Shown piece by piece: positions 43,919-52,579 of a stretch of DNA of 64,000 bases; the stretch's first letter is position 1; every line of letters starts with the position of its first letter. The notes under the pieces were generated by a model, which was not told the DNA's origin, searched no databases, and saw only the letters and a program-made list of their open reading frames with translations. The position numbers and the translations under genes were made by a program. Source of the DNA: Pseudohongiella nitratireducens (GTDB taxonomy: Bacteria; Pseudomonadota; Gammaproteobacteria; Pseudomonadales; Pseudohongiellaceae); the NCBI RefSeq assembly GCF_001642735.1, contig NZ_LWHM01000003.1, positions 1-64,000 on the forward strand, written 5' to 3'.

Positions 43919-45628
43919 ATGCTCAGATGTATCCCCATGAGTCAGCCCAGCAAATCAGCACGACGCAACAACAAAAAAAACCGTGCCAGCCAGACACAGC
44001 AAACGGCCACACAACACACTGCCGGCGCCACAGCTACAGCCAGCCCAGAGGTGAAATGGTCAGTTGCTGGCATCAATAATGTGGTGCTGATCCCGGCATT
44101 GTTCACACTGGCTTTACTGGCGTTATCTTTTACATCACGTGTGCAGCAGCATGACGTTCTGCTTTACTCCTTCTGGGCCGCCTGCCTGGGACTGGTATTG
44201 TTCCAGGGCGGGCTGATTGCCCGATGTAAAAAGCACGGTGAAGAGCGCTCCTTTATCATCGCATTGAAACCCCAGCACTATGTGCAAGCCATGGTGCATA
44301 CCTCTGTTTTCATCTACTGGGGGTATTACTGGGAGCCGGTGCAAGATCATGTTGTACTGATTATCGCGCAGATTATTTTTGCCTACGCTTTCGACATGAT
44401 GCTGTCCTGGTGGCGACGGGAGAACTACCAACTGGGATTCGGGCCCTTCCCGATTATTTTCAGCACCAACCTCTTTTTGTGGTTCCGGGATGACTGGTTC
44501 TATCTGCAGTTCATCATGGTTGCCATCGGCTTTCTGGGTAAAGAATTTGTGCGCTGGAATCGCGATGGACGCCGCGTACACATCTTTAACCCCTCGGCAT
44601 TTACGCTGGGGCTATTTTCCCTGGTGCTTATTACCACCAACACCACAGATATCACCTGGGGCCCACAGATTGCCTCAACACTCACACTGGCACCCAACAT
44701 TTACAGCTACCTGTTTATAGCCGGTCTGGTGGTGATGTATTTTTTCTCTATCACGCTGGTTGCAGCGTCTGCTGCTGCAGTGTTGTTTCTACTCAGCGCC
44801 GTCTACTACGCAGCGACCGGGGTGCCTTACTTCCTGGATTCCGAGATTCCGTCTGCCGTTTTTCTGGGTCTGCATCTGCTGATTACCGACCCGTCCACAT
44901 CGCCACGCACACCGACCGGCAAGTTTGTCTTCGGTATCCTGTACGGTATCGGTGTCTTTGTACTGTATACGCTGTTAAGCCTGTTTGGTGCGCCGACTTT
45001 CTATGACAAACTGCTTTGTGTCCCGCTACTCAACCTCAGTGTGCAATGGATTGACCGGGCGGTTTACCCCCTGCGCAATGTGAACTGGCTGGAGAAAATC
45101 GGACTGGGCGTAACGCCCAGCCGCAAAGCCAACCTGGGGCACATGGCTGTCTGGATTCTGTTCTTCGCGGGTATGACCCTGTTTGGAAAAACTGACGCCA
45201 AACATACCGGGGACAGTTATCCATTCTGGGTGCAGGCCTGCGAGGAAGGCCGACCGACTGCCTGTGACCGGTTAATTTTGCTCGAAACCACCTACTGTAA
45301 TGATGGCTCCGGCTGGGCATGTAATGAACTGGCAGCCAACTTTGCCAATGGCCGTTTTGTAGAGCAGGATCAGCAACAGGCATTGTCCTACTTTGCCCGC
45401 GCCTGCGAACTGAAATACCAGGCGGGTTGCGTGAACCTGCTGGATCCCTCGACCATCAGTCAGACGGACCCGAGAATGTTCGACTTGCGATTATTACTGC
45501 GCGAAGGCGGGCAAAATCTGCTGGAAACGCCAGACGACGAATTAATCCAGCGAGCCTGTGATCATGGCTGGGCCTTCGCCTGCCGGTCGGCATCAGGGGA
45601 TGGCAGCAACCAGGTGACGCAACGATGA
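43919..45628 (+). CDS. RnfD/NqrB-like membrane protein fused to Cys-rich Sel1-like repeats
   Basis: A 569-residue protein (an ATG at 43937 is an alternative start). A basic N-terminus is followed by about ten membrane helices with the NqrB/RnfD signatures HIFNPSAFTLGLFSL and LLITDPSTSPRTPTGKFVFG. The covalent-FMN motif SGAT of RnfD is not seen. From about residue 435 the chain becomes a soluble, probably periplasmic region with Cys spaced as in Sel1/Hcp repeats (QACEEGRPTACDRL, GSGWACNELAANFANGR, ARACELKYQAGCVNLL, RACDHGWAFACRS). RnfD-like proteins without a full Rnf operon are also annotated UnbU-like. It is translationally coupled (ATGA) to a SUMF1-domain protein. Confidence 0.8.
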   Translation: MLRCIPMSQPSKSARRNNKKNRASQTQQTATQHTAGATATASPEVKWSVAGINNVVLIPALFTLALLALSFTSRVQQHDVLLYSFWAACLGLVLFQGGLIARCKKHGEERSFIIALKPQHYVQAMVHTSVFIYWGYYWEPVQDHVVLIIAQIIFAYAFDMMLSWWRRENYQLGFGPFPIIFSTNLFLWFRDDWFYLQFIMVAIGFLGKEFVRWNRDGRRVHIFNPSAFTLGLFSLVLITTNTTDITWGPQIASTLTLAPNIYSYLFIAGLVVMYFFSITLVAASAAAVLFLLSAVYYAATGVPYFLDSEIPSAVFLGLHLLITDPSTSPRTPTGKFVFGILYGIGVFVLYTLLSLFGAPTFYDKLLCVPLLNLSVQWIDRAVYPLRNVNWLEKIGLGVTPSRKANLGHMAVWILFFAGMTLFGKTDAKHTGDSYPFWVQACEEGRPTACDRLILLETTYCNDGSGWACNELAANFANGRFVEQDQQQALSYFARACELKYQAGCVNLLDPSTISQTDPRMFDLRLLLREGGQNLLETPDDELIQRACDHGWAFACRSASGDGSNQVTQR

Positions 45629-46524
45629 TGGATCCATTCAGCACACTGTGTCGGCACGCGCGCCGCGTTGTTTTCAGCAGCCTGACCGCACTTCTGTTCG
45701 GCATGACTGCACCATCCATCGCGCTCGCACAGGATAACCCGGCATTTAACCCTGCGACATGGCATTTGCCTGATGAAGCAATGCTGGGGTTTGTGGAAAT
45801 ACCTGCCGGTCGGTTTGCCATGGGCAGTGATCCCAGGGTCGACCGCATGGCTTTCGCCAATGAGCGCTGGTCAGGCTTTATGCGCCAGGGCAATGTGAAT
45901 TTGCCCACGTTCTATATTCAGCGTTACGAAGTCACCACCGCTCAGTACAAAGCTTTCGTGGCCGCCACTGGATACCAGGCTGCACCTCAATCACTGTCCC
46001 AGGCGGACATTTATCCGGCGGCCTTTGTATCCTGGACTGATGCGCTGGCATACGCTCGCTGGCTGGAACAGGAGTTGCGCACATCAACGCAAACACCGGA
46101 CCACATACAGCAGCTATTAGATGATGGCTGGCAAATTACCCTGGCCAGTGAAGCCCAGTGGGAAAAGGCCGCACGTGGCACAGAAGGTAGAGTTTTCCCC
46201 TGGGGTAACCAGCCTGATACCAGTAAAGCAAATATCGGCAGTGCTGCCAGTGATCCGGTTGGTGACCAGAATTGCAGCGAATGTGCTTATGGTCTCGCTG
46301 ACATGAGCGGCAACCTTTTTGAATGGACCCGCAGCCCATACCAGGCTTATCCCTATACGTCAGAGGACGATCGGGAGAACCTGATGGAAGATGCGTTATG
46401 GGTCATCCGCGGCGGTTCATTCAATGATCAGATCAATAATGCCAGGGCAGCCGTACGTGGTGCCGCCGACCCGGGAGCACGTCGCGCCTTCATCGGCTTT
46501 CGCCTGGTGCTGACGCCAGAGTAA
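45625..46524 (+). CDS. Secreted SUMF1/FGE-domain protein, partner of the RnfD-like fusion
   Basis: This 299-residue protein has a signal peptide (PSIALAQ) and a complete formylglycine-generating-enzyme fold pattern: GFVEIPAGRFAMGSD, TFYIQRYEVTTAQYKAFV, YPAAFVSWTDALAYARWL, ITLASEAQWEKAARG, YGLADMSGNLFEWT, WVIRGGSFNDQINNARAAVR and IGFRLVLTPE. The active-site Cys pair of true FGE (C-x4-C after GGSW) is absent, so it should not activate sulfatases. The domain also serves in other oxidases and binding proteins. Coupling with the RnfD/Sel1 protein suggests a joint periplasmic redox or assembly task. Two Cys occur in QNCSECAYG. Confidence 0.85.
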   Translation: MMDPFSTLCRHARRVVFSSLTALLFGMTAPSIALAQDNPAFNPATWHLPDEAMLGFVEIPAGRFAMGSDPRVDRMAFANERWSGFMRQGNVNLPTFYIQRYEVTTAQYKAFVAATGYQAAPQSLSQADIYPAAFVSWTDALAYARWLEQELRTSTQTPDHIQQLLDDGWQITLASEAQWEKAARGTEGRVFPWGNQPDTSKANIGSAASDPVGDQNCSECAYGLADMSGNLFEWTRSPYQAYPYTSEDDRENLMEDALWVIRGGSFNDQINNARAAVRGAADPGARRAFIGFRLVLTPE

Positions 46525-46536
46525 TAGAGAGCGATA

Positions 46537-46558
46537 TCTGGCTGGTTTTACAGCCAGA
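46537..46558. terminator. Short hairpin between convergent SUMF1 and copB genes
   Basis: TCTGGCTG (46537-46544) pairs with CAGCCAGA (46551-46558) across GTTTTA. It sits in the 23-bp gap and overlaps the copB stop codon. It lacks a long T-run, so termination is plausible but weakly supported. Confidence 0.4.
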
Positions 46559-47486
46559 AGCGTAACCCGATTACCCAGCGGTTTTCTTCATCCGCCATGT
46601 TATTCTCACGTAACAGCTTTGCCGTCTCAGCAAAACTCCGACTCCATGAGAGTCCCAGATAAGGCGCAAACCGTGGCGTGAATTCATACCTCAGACGCAA
46701 CCCGGCGGAAAGCTCTGCCAACCCTCTTCCCAGCCTGTTCACCACATCTGAGCGACTGTACCAATCCAGCTCGACTCGGGGCTGTAAATAGATGCGCCGA
46801 CTCAACCGCAGGTCATACTCACTTTCAGCACTGAAGGCAAAACGACCGGATTCTCCCAGGTAAGCTGTGGCCGAGACCTCAAACCAGTTTGGGGCCAACC
46901 CCTGTATACCGGCAGCTAGCCATTGACGGTTTTCACCACCGACATACCTGTCAACCCTGACACCCGCTTGCGTGTCAAAGAAAGCACTCATGGCCCTGTT
47001 CCAGAATAACTGCCCGGATGCGGACTCAAGGCCTTCATTGCTGGCATGTGCATCCAGCGTGAACCCCATTCGACTGAATGTCTGCCCGTACCAGCCCAGC
47101 AAATCCACGTCATAGTTGCCTGAGTCGCCATAGCGTTCAACTCGATCACCTAACACAGCCCAAAACGCATGATCATCCGCCAGCGAAAGGTGGTGTCCTT
47201 GCTCAGCAAACCGGTCTGACGCTGGCAGACTCTCAGCGTAAGCATGCGGATCCCGCGAGAAGCTGACAGTAGCGGAGTTTTCCTCCATTGCCGACATGTC
47301 AGTCATGTCATGGGCGTTCATGTCAGGCATGATTTCATGCTCATCGTGTACGTGCTCGTGAGGTGCAGGTGCAGGTGCAGGTGCAGGTGCAGGTGCAGGC
47401 ATATGCTGGTGCTCGGCATGAGACTGTGCAAACCCACTGGCAGGCAGCATAAGCAGTGTGGCTACATAGATCATCGAGCGACTCAT
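46548..47486 (-). CDS. copB: Copper resistance outer-membrane protein CopB
   Basis: The ATG at 47486 overlaps the copA stop (ATGA) and follows GAGAGG, giving 312 residues. The signal peptide ends PASGFAQ. A His/Met-rich segment follows (HAEHQHMPAPAP..., HEHVHDEHEIMPDMNAHDMTDMSAM), then a 12-stranded-like barrel with GWYGQTFSRMGF, YLQPRVELDWYSRSDV, LSAGLRLRYEFTPRFAPYLG and a terminal RWVIGLRFWL. CopB binds copper at the outer membrane and, with CopA, confers periplasmic copper tolerance. An Ala-Pro linker is encoded by a hexanucleotide repeat. Confidence 0.93.
   Translation of the reverse strand: MSRSMIYVATLLMLPASGFAQSHAEHQHMPAPAPAPAPAPAPHEHVHDEHEIMPDMNAHDMTDMSAMEENSATVSFSRDPHAYAESLPASDRFAEQGHHLSLADDHAFWAVLGDRVERYGDSGNYDVDLLGWYGQTFSRMGFTLDAHASNEGLESASGQLFWNRAMSAFFDTQAGVRVDRYVGGENRQWLAAGIQGLAPNWFEVSATAYLGESGRFAFSAESEYDLRLSRRIYLQPRVELDWYSRSDVVNRLGRGLAELSAGLRLRYEFTPRFAPYLGLSWSRSFAETAKLLRENNMADEENRWVIGLRFWL
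47361..47399 (+). repeat. Hexanucleotide tandem repeat (AGGTGC, 6.5 units) inside copB
   Basis: Six perfect copies of AGGTGC plus a partial one encode the Pro-Ala run in the CopB metal-binding leader. Slippage would change the linker by two residues per unit without breaking the frame, so it should give length polymorphism, not on/off switching. Confidence 0.85.
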
Positions 47487-49288
47487 GAAACAACGACCTC
47501 TCTGAACATGCCTGCATCCATGTGGAATAACAGATGACAATGCCATGCCCACCGCCCTAGATCATTCGGCGTGGCCAGGAAACTTATTCGCTGAGCTGGC
47601 TGAACCGGAATGGTATGACGTCGAACCAACAAATTGCCCTGTGTATCCTGGAGATCACTCCACATGCCGTGCAAGTGCATAGGGTGAGTCATCATGGTGT
47701 CGTTGTGTAAAGTCACTCGAATGCGTTCACCCTGGCGCATGGCAACCGGCGTGCTGTCACCGAACTCCAGCCCATCAATGGACCAGCTATATCGCTCCAT
47801 ATTACCGGTCAAGTGCAACTCGATTTCACGAGTGGCTACACGTGTGTCTTCAAACACGCCTTCGACTGAATGCAAATCACTCAACGTCAGCACACGACGA
47901 CCATTGTCGCGTAGCCCAACGCCAGGATCATCAAGATTCATACGCGGACTATCTACACGCATATCAACACTGGGGCCAAGCTCAGTGCTGGCATGACGTA
48001 CATGCACAGGAGGCACATGATTCTGCGCCATATTGTGGCCTGCATGCTCATCATGCCCGCCTATAGTATTGTGATTATCGTGCGACATGGACCCCATCAT
48101 ATCCGCCATCGTTAACCACGATACGTCATCAACTTCAGGAATCTCTGCACGAAGTTCTGGTGACGTTGCTAATGTGCCACTGACATAGCCGGTGCGATCC
48201 ATGCTTTGTGCAAACAGGGTGCAGGCATCCACTTCCGGCTGCACGATAACGTCGTAGGTCTCACCAGGGCCAAAACGAAACTCATCCACAGTCACTGGTT
48301 CAACAGGCAATCCATCAGAGGCCACGACCGTCATGGTCACGCCTGGAATCCGAAAATCATAAAAGGTGTTACTCGAACCATTTATGATTCGCAGTCTGAC
48401 TTTTTCTCCCCGGCGAAAATGCGCCATCCAGTTTCCTGCCGGTGTCTTGCCATTCATCAGATAAGTCAATGTGGCTGATGAGAGATCGGCCAGGTCGGTT
48501 GGGCTCATTCGCATCTGGTTCCACATTTTCCGCTGATCCACCACAGCAGCGATGCCATCATTTGAGATATCTCTGATCAGATGACCCAAGGTTGGCTGAT
48601 TCAGGTTATAAAGGTCACCCTGAACTTTCAGCTTTCGAAATACATTCATGGGGTCGTCGTCAGTCCAGTCAGACAGCAAGACAATATGTTCCCGGTCGGC
48701 TGAGATAGAATCAGATTCGCGCGGCTCAATGATCAGTGCACCATACATACCTGTCATCTCCTGAAACCCACTGTGAGAGTGATACCAGTAAGTTCCACTT
48801 TGCCTTAGACGAAAGCGATAGGTAAATGTCTCCCCTGGTGCGATTCCCTGAAAACTGAGGCCAGGTACACCATCCATTTCATAAGGGAGCAATATGCCAT
48901 GCCAGTGCAAACTGGTACGCACAGGCAGCCGGTTGGTCACACGGATTGTGACTTCATCACCTTCTCGAAATCGTAATGTTGGCGCCGGGATAGAACCATT
49001 AATCGTGGTTGCCATTCTCGGTGAACCAGTAAAATTCACCATGGATTCAGCGATGACCAGCTCAACGTTAGGCCCTGACAGTTCGGGAGCCACCCCGGTG
49101 TGCGTGTCATGACCCGCAGAGCGACCGAACTGCGCCAATGCACCCCGGGCCGATAACATGACACCGCCAGCAACCAGTCCCGCAACAAAGCGACGACGAG
49201 ACAGTGACGGCAAGGCAGCAATCCGGCCCGGCTCAACCGCTCTTTCGGCTCTATGGCTGACAGGTTTGTTAAACAGCGAATGAATCAT
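47483..49288 (-). CDS. copA: Copper resistance multicopper oxidase CopA
   Basis: A 601-residue Tat-exported oxidase: SRRRFVAGLVAGGVML followed by SARGALA. The copper ligands are in place: HWHG and YHSHSG in the first cupredoxin domain, HPMHLHGMW and WHCHLLFHMDAGM in the last. A Met/His-rich insert (MADMMGSMSHDNHNT, GGHDEHAGHN) is typical of PcoA/CopA and would bind extra copper or Cu(I). It oxidises Cu(I) to Cu(II) in the periplasm. It is operonic with copB and divergent from copRS; the 196-bp control region holds a copper box. Confidence 0.95.
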   Translation of the reverse strand: MIHSLFNKPVSHRAERAVEPGRIAALPSLSRRRFVAGLVAGGVMLSARGALAQFGRSAGHDTHTGVAPELSGPNVELVIAESMVNFTGSPRMATTINGSIPAPTLRFREGDEVTIRVTNRLPVRTSLHWHGILLPYEMDGVPGLSFQGIAPGETFTYRFRLRQSGTYWYHSHSGFQEMTGMYGALIIEPRESDSISADREHIVLLSDWTDDDPMNVFRKLKVQGDLYNLNQPTLGHLIRDISNDGIAAVVDQRKMWNQMRMSPTDLADLSSATLTYLMNGKTPAGNWMAHFRRGEKVRLRIINGSSNTFYDFRIPGVTMTVVASDGLPVEPVTVDEFRFGPGETYDVIVQPEVDACTLFAQSMDRTGYVSGTLATSPELRAEIPEVDDVSWLTMADMMGSMSHDNHNTIGGHDEHAGHNMAQNHVPPVHVRHASTELGPSVDMRVDSPRMNLDDPGVGLRDNGRRVLTLSDLHSVEGVFEDTRVATREIELHLTGNMERYSWSIDGLEFGDSTPVAMRQGERIRVTLHNDTMMTHPMHLHGMWSDLQDTQGNLLVRRHTIPVQPAQRISFLATPNDLGRWAWHCHLLFHMDAGMFREVVVS

Positions 49289-49344
49289 GAATGCCTGACT
49301 CCTCTTGAATTGTCCCCAGTCTATTCATCACGCCTTGCCTGGGC

Positions 49345-49360
49345 ATGACAATTTTGTAAT
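49345..49360. promoter_or_regulatory. CopR/CusR-type copper box between copA and copR
   Basis: ATGACAATTTTGTAAT is an imperfect palindrome matching the CusR/PcoR box pattern (TGACAA-N2-TTGTCA) with one changed base in the right half. It lies between divergent copAB and copRS and probably serves both promoters. Confidence 0.6.
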
Positions 49361-49484
49361 CTGTGGGCAGTTCTTTTGCCTGGCGGATAACGATAAGCTT
49401 ATAACCGGGTGAGAAAGTGAATCTGTCGCAGCAAGACGGCAACAACGCACCCGAAAGCACACGGGCAGCAAAGTGGGAGAGTGA

Positions 49485-50165
49485 ATGCGCATCCTGATTG
49501 TAGAAGATGAGATAAAAACCGGCGATTATCTCCGTCAGGGGCTGAACGAATCAGGCTTTGTTGTGTCCCTGGCCCGAAACGGCCTTGACGGCCACCACGC
49601 TGCAATGACAGAGACGTTTGACCTGATTATCCTTGATGTTATGTTGCCGGATATCGATGGGTTCAGGATCATAACGGCGATTCGGGCGGCCGGCCACACG
49701 ACGCCAGTACTGTTCCTGACCGCCAGGGACAGCATTGATGACCGGGTACAGGGCCTTGAAGCTGGCGCAGACGATTATCTGGTAAAGCCATTTGCCTTTC
49801 CCGAACTACTGGCCCGAGTCCGCACTTTATTGCGCAGAGGCAACTCTCAGCCGCAACTGGATCATTTGAAGATAGCGGACCTGACGCTTGATCTTCGGCG
49901 CCGCAGGGCGACTCGCGCCGGGCAAAAGATTCCCCTGACGGCGAAAGAGTTCAACCTGCTTGAGTTATTAATCAGACGACAGGGAGAAGTGCTGCCGCGC
50001 TCTTTAATCGCCTCGCAGGTATGGGACATGAATTTTGACAGTGACACCAATGTCATCGACGTTGCCATTCGCCGGCTTCGATCCAAGATGGATGACGCGT
50101 TCTCACCCAAACTGATTCACACCATTCGTGGCATGGGTTATAAACTGGACCTTGAGAATGATTAA
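49485..50165 (+). CDS. copR: Copper-responsive OmpR-family regulator CopR
   Basis: A 226-residue regulator with receiver domain ([17 protein letters not shown], typical of heavy-metal regulators; phosphoacceptor Asp in [10 protein letters not shown]; Lys in YLVKPFAF) and a winged-helix domain ([41 protein letters not shown]). The sequence style YLRQGLxExGFVVxxAxNGLDG is that of CopR/CusR/IrlR. It shares a control region with copAB and overlaps the kinase gene by 8 bp. Confidence 0.93.
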   Translation: MRILIVEDEIKTGDYLRQGLNESGFVVSLARNGLDGHHAAMTETFDLIILDVMLPDIDGFRIITAIRAAGHTTPVLFLTARDSIDDRVQGLEAGADDYLVKPFAFPELLARVRTLLRRGNSQPQLDHLKIADLTLDLRRRRATRAGQKIPLTAKEFNLLELLIRRQGEVLPRSLIASQVWDMNFDSDTNVIDVAIRRLRSKMDDAFSPKLIHTIRGMGYKLDLEND

Positions 50166-51558
50166 GCTTAAACACAGAAACATACCTCTTACTGTCCGGG
50201 TACTCGTGTTTGTGGCAGTCGCTATCGTGATATCACTCAGCGTCAGCAGCGTACTGATTACCAATTCTGTCCGGCACCATTTTGCGGAACAGGATGCCAG
50301 CGCACTGACTCGTGTCGCCAACACCATCGCCCAGGACCTGCGCGACCTTAGCATTCGTGCCGATACCCCGCAGTTTTCCGCTCCCACATTTTCGCAGGCC
50401 GGTGTACTGGTTCATGTCGAAACCGATGAAGATGTTGTGATTTATCACAGCGGCACCGCTGACTTCATGCCCGTTAACATTGCAGCCACGGTTAATACCA
50501 GCATCAGTGAAAGCAGCATGTCTGTCTGGCGCGAAAATGAATCAACGTACCGTGGCGCCAGACTTTTCGTGGCGACAGAACAGGGGGATTTCTATATCAC
50601 GGTCGCCATGAATATGAATTTCCACCTGCAGTTTCTGGCAGACTTCAGACGCAGTTTGTTATGGATTCTGGCTGGCACCGGCATTGCAACCCTGCTAGCT
50701 GCCTGGTTTGGTATTTATCAGGGGCACCTGCCCCTCAGAAAACTTGTCAACAAAATGCAACAGGTTAAGACCAGCCAGCTTCACCTGCGCCTGAATCCGG
50801 ATGATGTCCCCAATGAATTGCGCGAACTGGTTCAGTCATTCAACGAAATGGTGGAGCGTCTGGAAGATGGTTTTGATCGGCTTTCCTATTTTTCATCTGA
50901 CATTGCTCACGAATTAAGAACCCCGTTGAGCAATCTGATCACCCAAACTCAGGTAACTCTGACGCAATATCGCTCAGAAACAGCTTACAGGGAAGCCCTT
51001 TACTCCAGTCTGGAAGAACTTGAGCGAATGGCAAAAATGATCGGTGACATGCTCTGGCTGGCCAAGAGTGACAATCAGCAAATCAAGCTGGAACTGGAAA
51101 CTGTCGACTTGTCTCATGAGATAAGCGAGCTTATTGATTTCTTTAGTGCTGTCTCTCAGGACGAGAACGTTGATATTCAACTGACTGGCAAACCGGTTTT
51201 TGTTCAAGCTGACCGGAGCTTGCTGAAACGCGCCATTTCAAACCTGCTATCAAATGCCATTCGATACACGGGAGAGCACAAGACAGTCACTATTTCGATG
51301 AACGAAGATATTGAGCAAGATCGGATTATTATCAACGTCAGCAATCCTGGGGCGGCCATTAACAAAGATCACCTGCCGAGACTGTTTGATCGTTTCTACC
51401 GGGCAGAGCCTGCCAGGGACAGACATAAAGACGGCGCAGGGCTGGGACTGGCTATCGTCAGGTCCATTATGCTTTGCCATGGCGGGAACATAACGGTTCA
51501 CTCAGCATCTGACATGACAACATTTACCATTGAGTTACCACGACAGCCACTCACCTAG
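50158..51558 (+). CDS. copS: Heavy-metal sensor histidine kinase CopS
   Basis: From the ATG at 50158 it has 466 residues; the frame also opens at 50128 inside copR. Two membrane helices (about 14-34 and 165-185) enclose a periplasmic sensor, followed by HAMP ([19 protein letters not shown]), the dimerisation segment [21 protein letters not shown] box LLSNAIRYT, and the ATPase motifs SNPGAAI (G1 box diverged from DxGxG) and [14 protein letters not shown]. This order and the heavy-metal kinase style fit CopS/CusS. It ends tail-to-tail with a DUF488 gene, the stops overlapping by 4 bp. Confidence 0.92.
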   Translation: MIKLKHRNIPLTVRVLVFVAVAIVISLSVSSVLITNSVRHHFAEQDASALTRVANTIAQDLRDLSIRADTPQFSAPTFSQAGVLVHVETDEDVVIYHSGTADFMPVNIAATVNTSISESSMSVWRENESTYRGARLFVATEQGDFYITVAMNMNFHLQFLADFRRSLLWILAGTGIATLLAAWFGIYQGHLPLRKLVNKMQQVKTSQLHLRLNPDDVPNELRELVQSFNEMVERLEDGFDRLSYFSSDIAHELRTPLSNLITQTQVTLTQYRSETAYREALYSSLEELERMAKMIGDMLWLAKSDNQQIKLELETVDLSHEISELIDFFSAVSQDENVDIQLTGKPVFVQADRSLLKRAISNLLSNAIRYTGEHKTVTISMNEDIEQDRIIINVSNPGAAINKDHLPRLFDRFYRAEPARDRHKDGAGLGLAIVRSIMLCHGGNITVHSASDMTTFTIELPRQPLT

Positions 51559-52133
51559 CCAGTTTTTCGATATGCGTGACTCAGACACTGCTTACGGTAA
51601 GCCAGCCCCAGAGCCTCTTTTTCCGTCATTAGCATATCACTGCCGGTGTCAGTGAGTGATAACAGCCGATGCTCAAGTTGTCCCTGTGTTTCAATATCAC
51701 CTTCATGAGTAATATGGTGCAATTCCATACCGCGCTTATGTTGTAAGTGCCAACCAATCAAAAGGCTTCGATGACAAATAGCGGCATCCTTCTCAGCACA
51801 GGTCATCGCGATAGCATATCCCTTGCTTTCACCATCAAACAATCTCTCAATTCCTGATTGAAAGTTCTCTGACGCCATCAAGCGATCAAACTGAACCTGA
51901 CCATGTCGATCATAATGCGCATCATCTTTAGAGCGTGGTCCCAGTTCATTACCCAGATAAACATAGCGAATTCCCGCCCTCTTGAGATGCTGCATTAGCG
52001 CATCCTGATGGTAATCGAAAAACCGTTTGCTGAACGGCACCGATCGCACATCGGCAACCACATCGATTTCATACGTTTTAAGCTGATCCAGATAGATATC
52101 AATGGGTTTGGTCGCGTATCCAATGGTGTACAT
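51555..52133 (-). CDS. DUF488 family protein
   Basis: Starting at MYTIGYATK (the usual N-terminus of the family) it has about 192 residues; the frame continues upstream to 52163. Family motifs are DVRSVPFSKRF, YVYLGNELGP, and the ending of the conserved core AMTCAEKDAAICHRSLLIGWHL, with the conserved Cys and His. DUF488 proteins are small cytoplasmic proteins of unknown biochemical role. No ribosome site is obvious. Its 3' end overlaps copS on the other strand. Confidence 0.85.
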   Translation of the reverse strand: MYTIGYATKPIDIYLDQLKTYEIDVVADVRSVPFSKRFFDYHQDALMQHLKRAGIRYVYLGNELGPRSKDDAHYDRHGQVQFDRLMASENFQSGIERLFDGESKGYAIAMTCAEKDAAICHRSLLIGWHLQHKRGMELHHITHEGDIETQGQLEHRLLSLTDTGSDMLMTEKEALGLAYRKQCLSHAYRKTG

Positions 52134-52177
52134 AGTGTTCTGTCTTATCATTTTTGTCGGCAATGCTACTATGGTAA

Positions 52178-52555
52178 TTCACTGATACCAACGAGTCATA
52201 TATAAACGGAAATAACAATAATGCGACTGACACCAGGAAGCTGTACACGGAAACTCTGCCCAAAGATGTCCAGGGCCAAAAAAGTGACTCAGGCTGCATT
52301 AGTGGCTTTGTTAAGTGCCTGCCCGTTTATGTCGACTTCCATGGTCATGACCCCAGCGATGAGTCTTACTGGTACCGGTACCGGGAAATGGAAGCGGCCA
52401 TGACAGGATCTGGCAGCCTGGTCGCCCCCATCTCAGGCGATCACGGCTGGTACTTCCTTAACGATAGCGAGCAGGAGATCAGCATTGATCTCAGGGTGAC
52501 GGGTTACTTTAACGAATTGAAGGATCTGGGTATTTTCCCACCTTCAGAAGAGTAA
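52178..52555 (+). pseudogene. C-terminal fragment of an exported or anchored protein lacking a start codon
   Basis: One frame is open for 125 codons after a TAA, with no ATG, GTG or TTG until codon ~70. It ends with a protein-like sequence: VYVDFHGHDPSDESYWYRYR, MEAAMTGSGSLVAPISGDHG, WYFLNDSEQEISIDLRVTGY. The segment GS(L/F)xAPxxGxHGWYxxN followed by a beta strand resembles the C-terminal domain of uncharacterised membrane-anchored proteins in Gammaproteobacteria, which normally have an N-terminal helix. That part is missing here, so I treat it as a decayed or truncated gene. A +1-frame ORF starting at 52221 is not convincing. Confidence 0.5.
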
Positions 52556-52579
52556 GTGAGTGAGAATGCCTTATGCATA

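Noticed and set aside
43919-45628. Component of a full Rnf or Nqr complex
   Set aside because: No other Rnf/Nqr subunit is nearby, the flavin-attachment motif SGAT is absent and the protein carries a Sel1-like extension.
45625-46524. Sulfatase-activating formylglycine-generating enzyme
   Set aside because: The catalytic Cys pair is missing and no sulfatase gene is in the window.
52221-52403. 60-codon frame with a hydrophobic stretch resembling a leader
   Set aside because: It is +1 to the frame that encodes the recognisable WYFLNDSEQEISIDL domain; its later residues (TGTGTGKWKRP) come from a GGTACC repeat and look non-protein.
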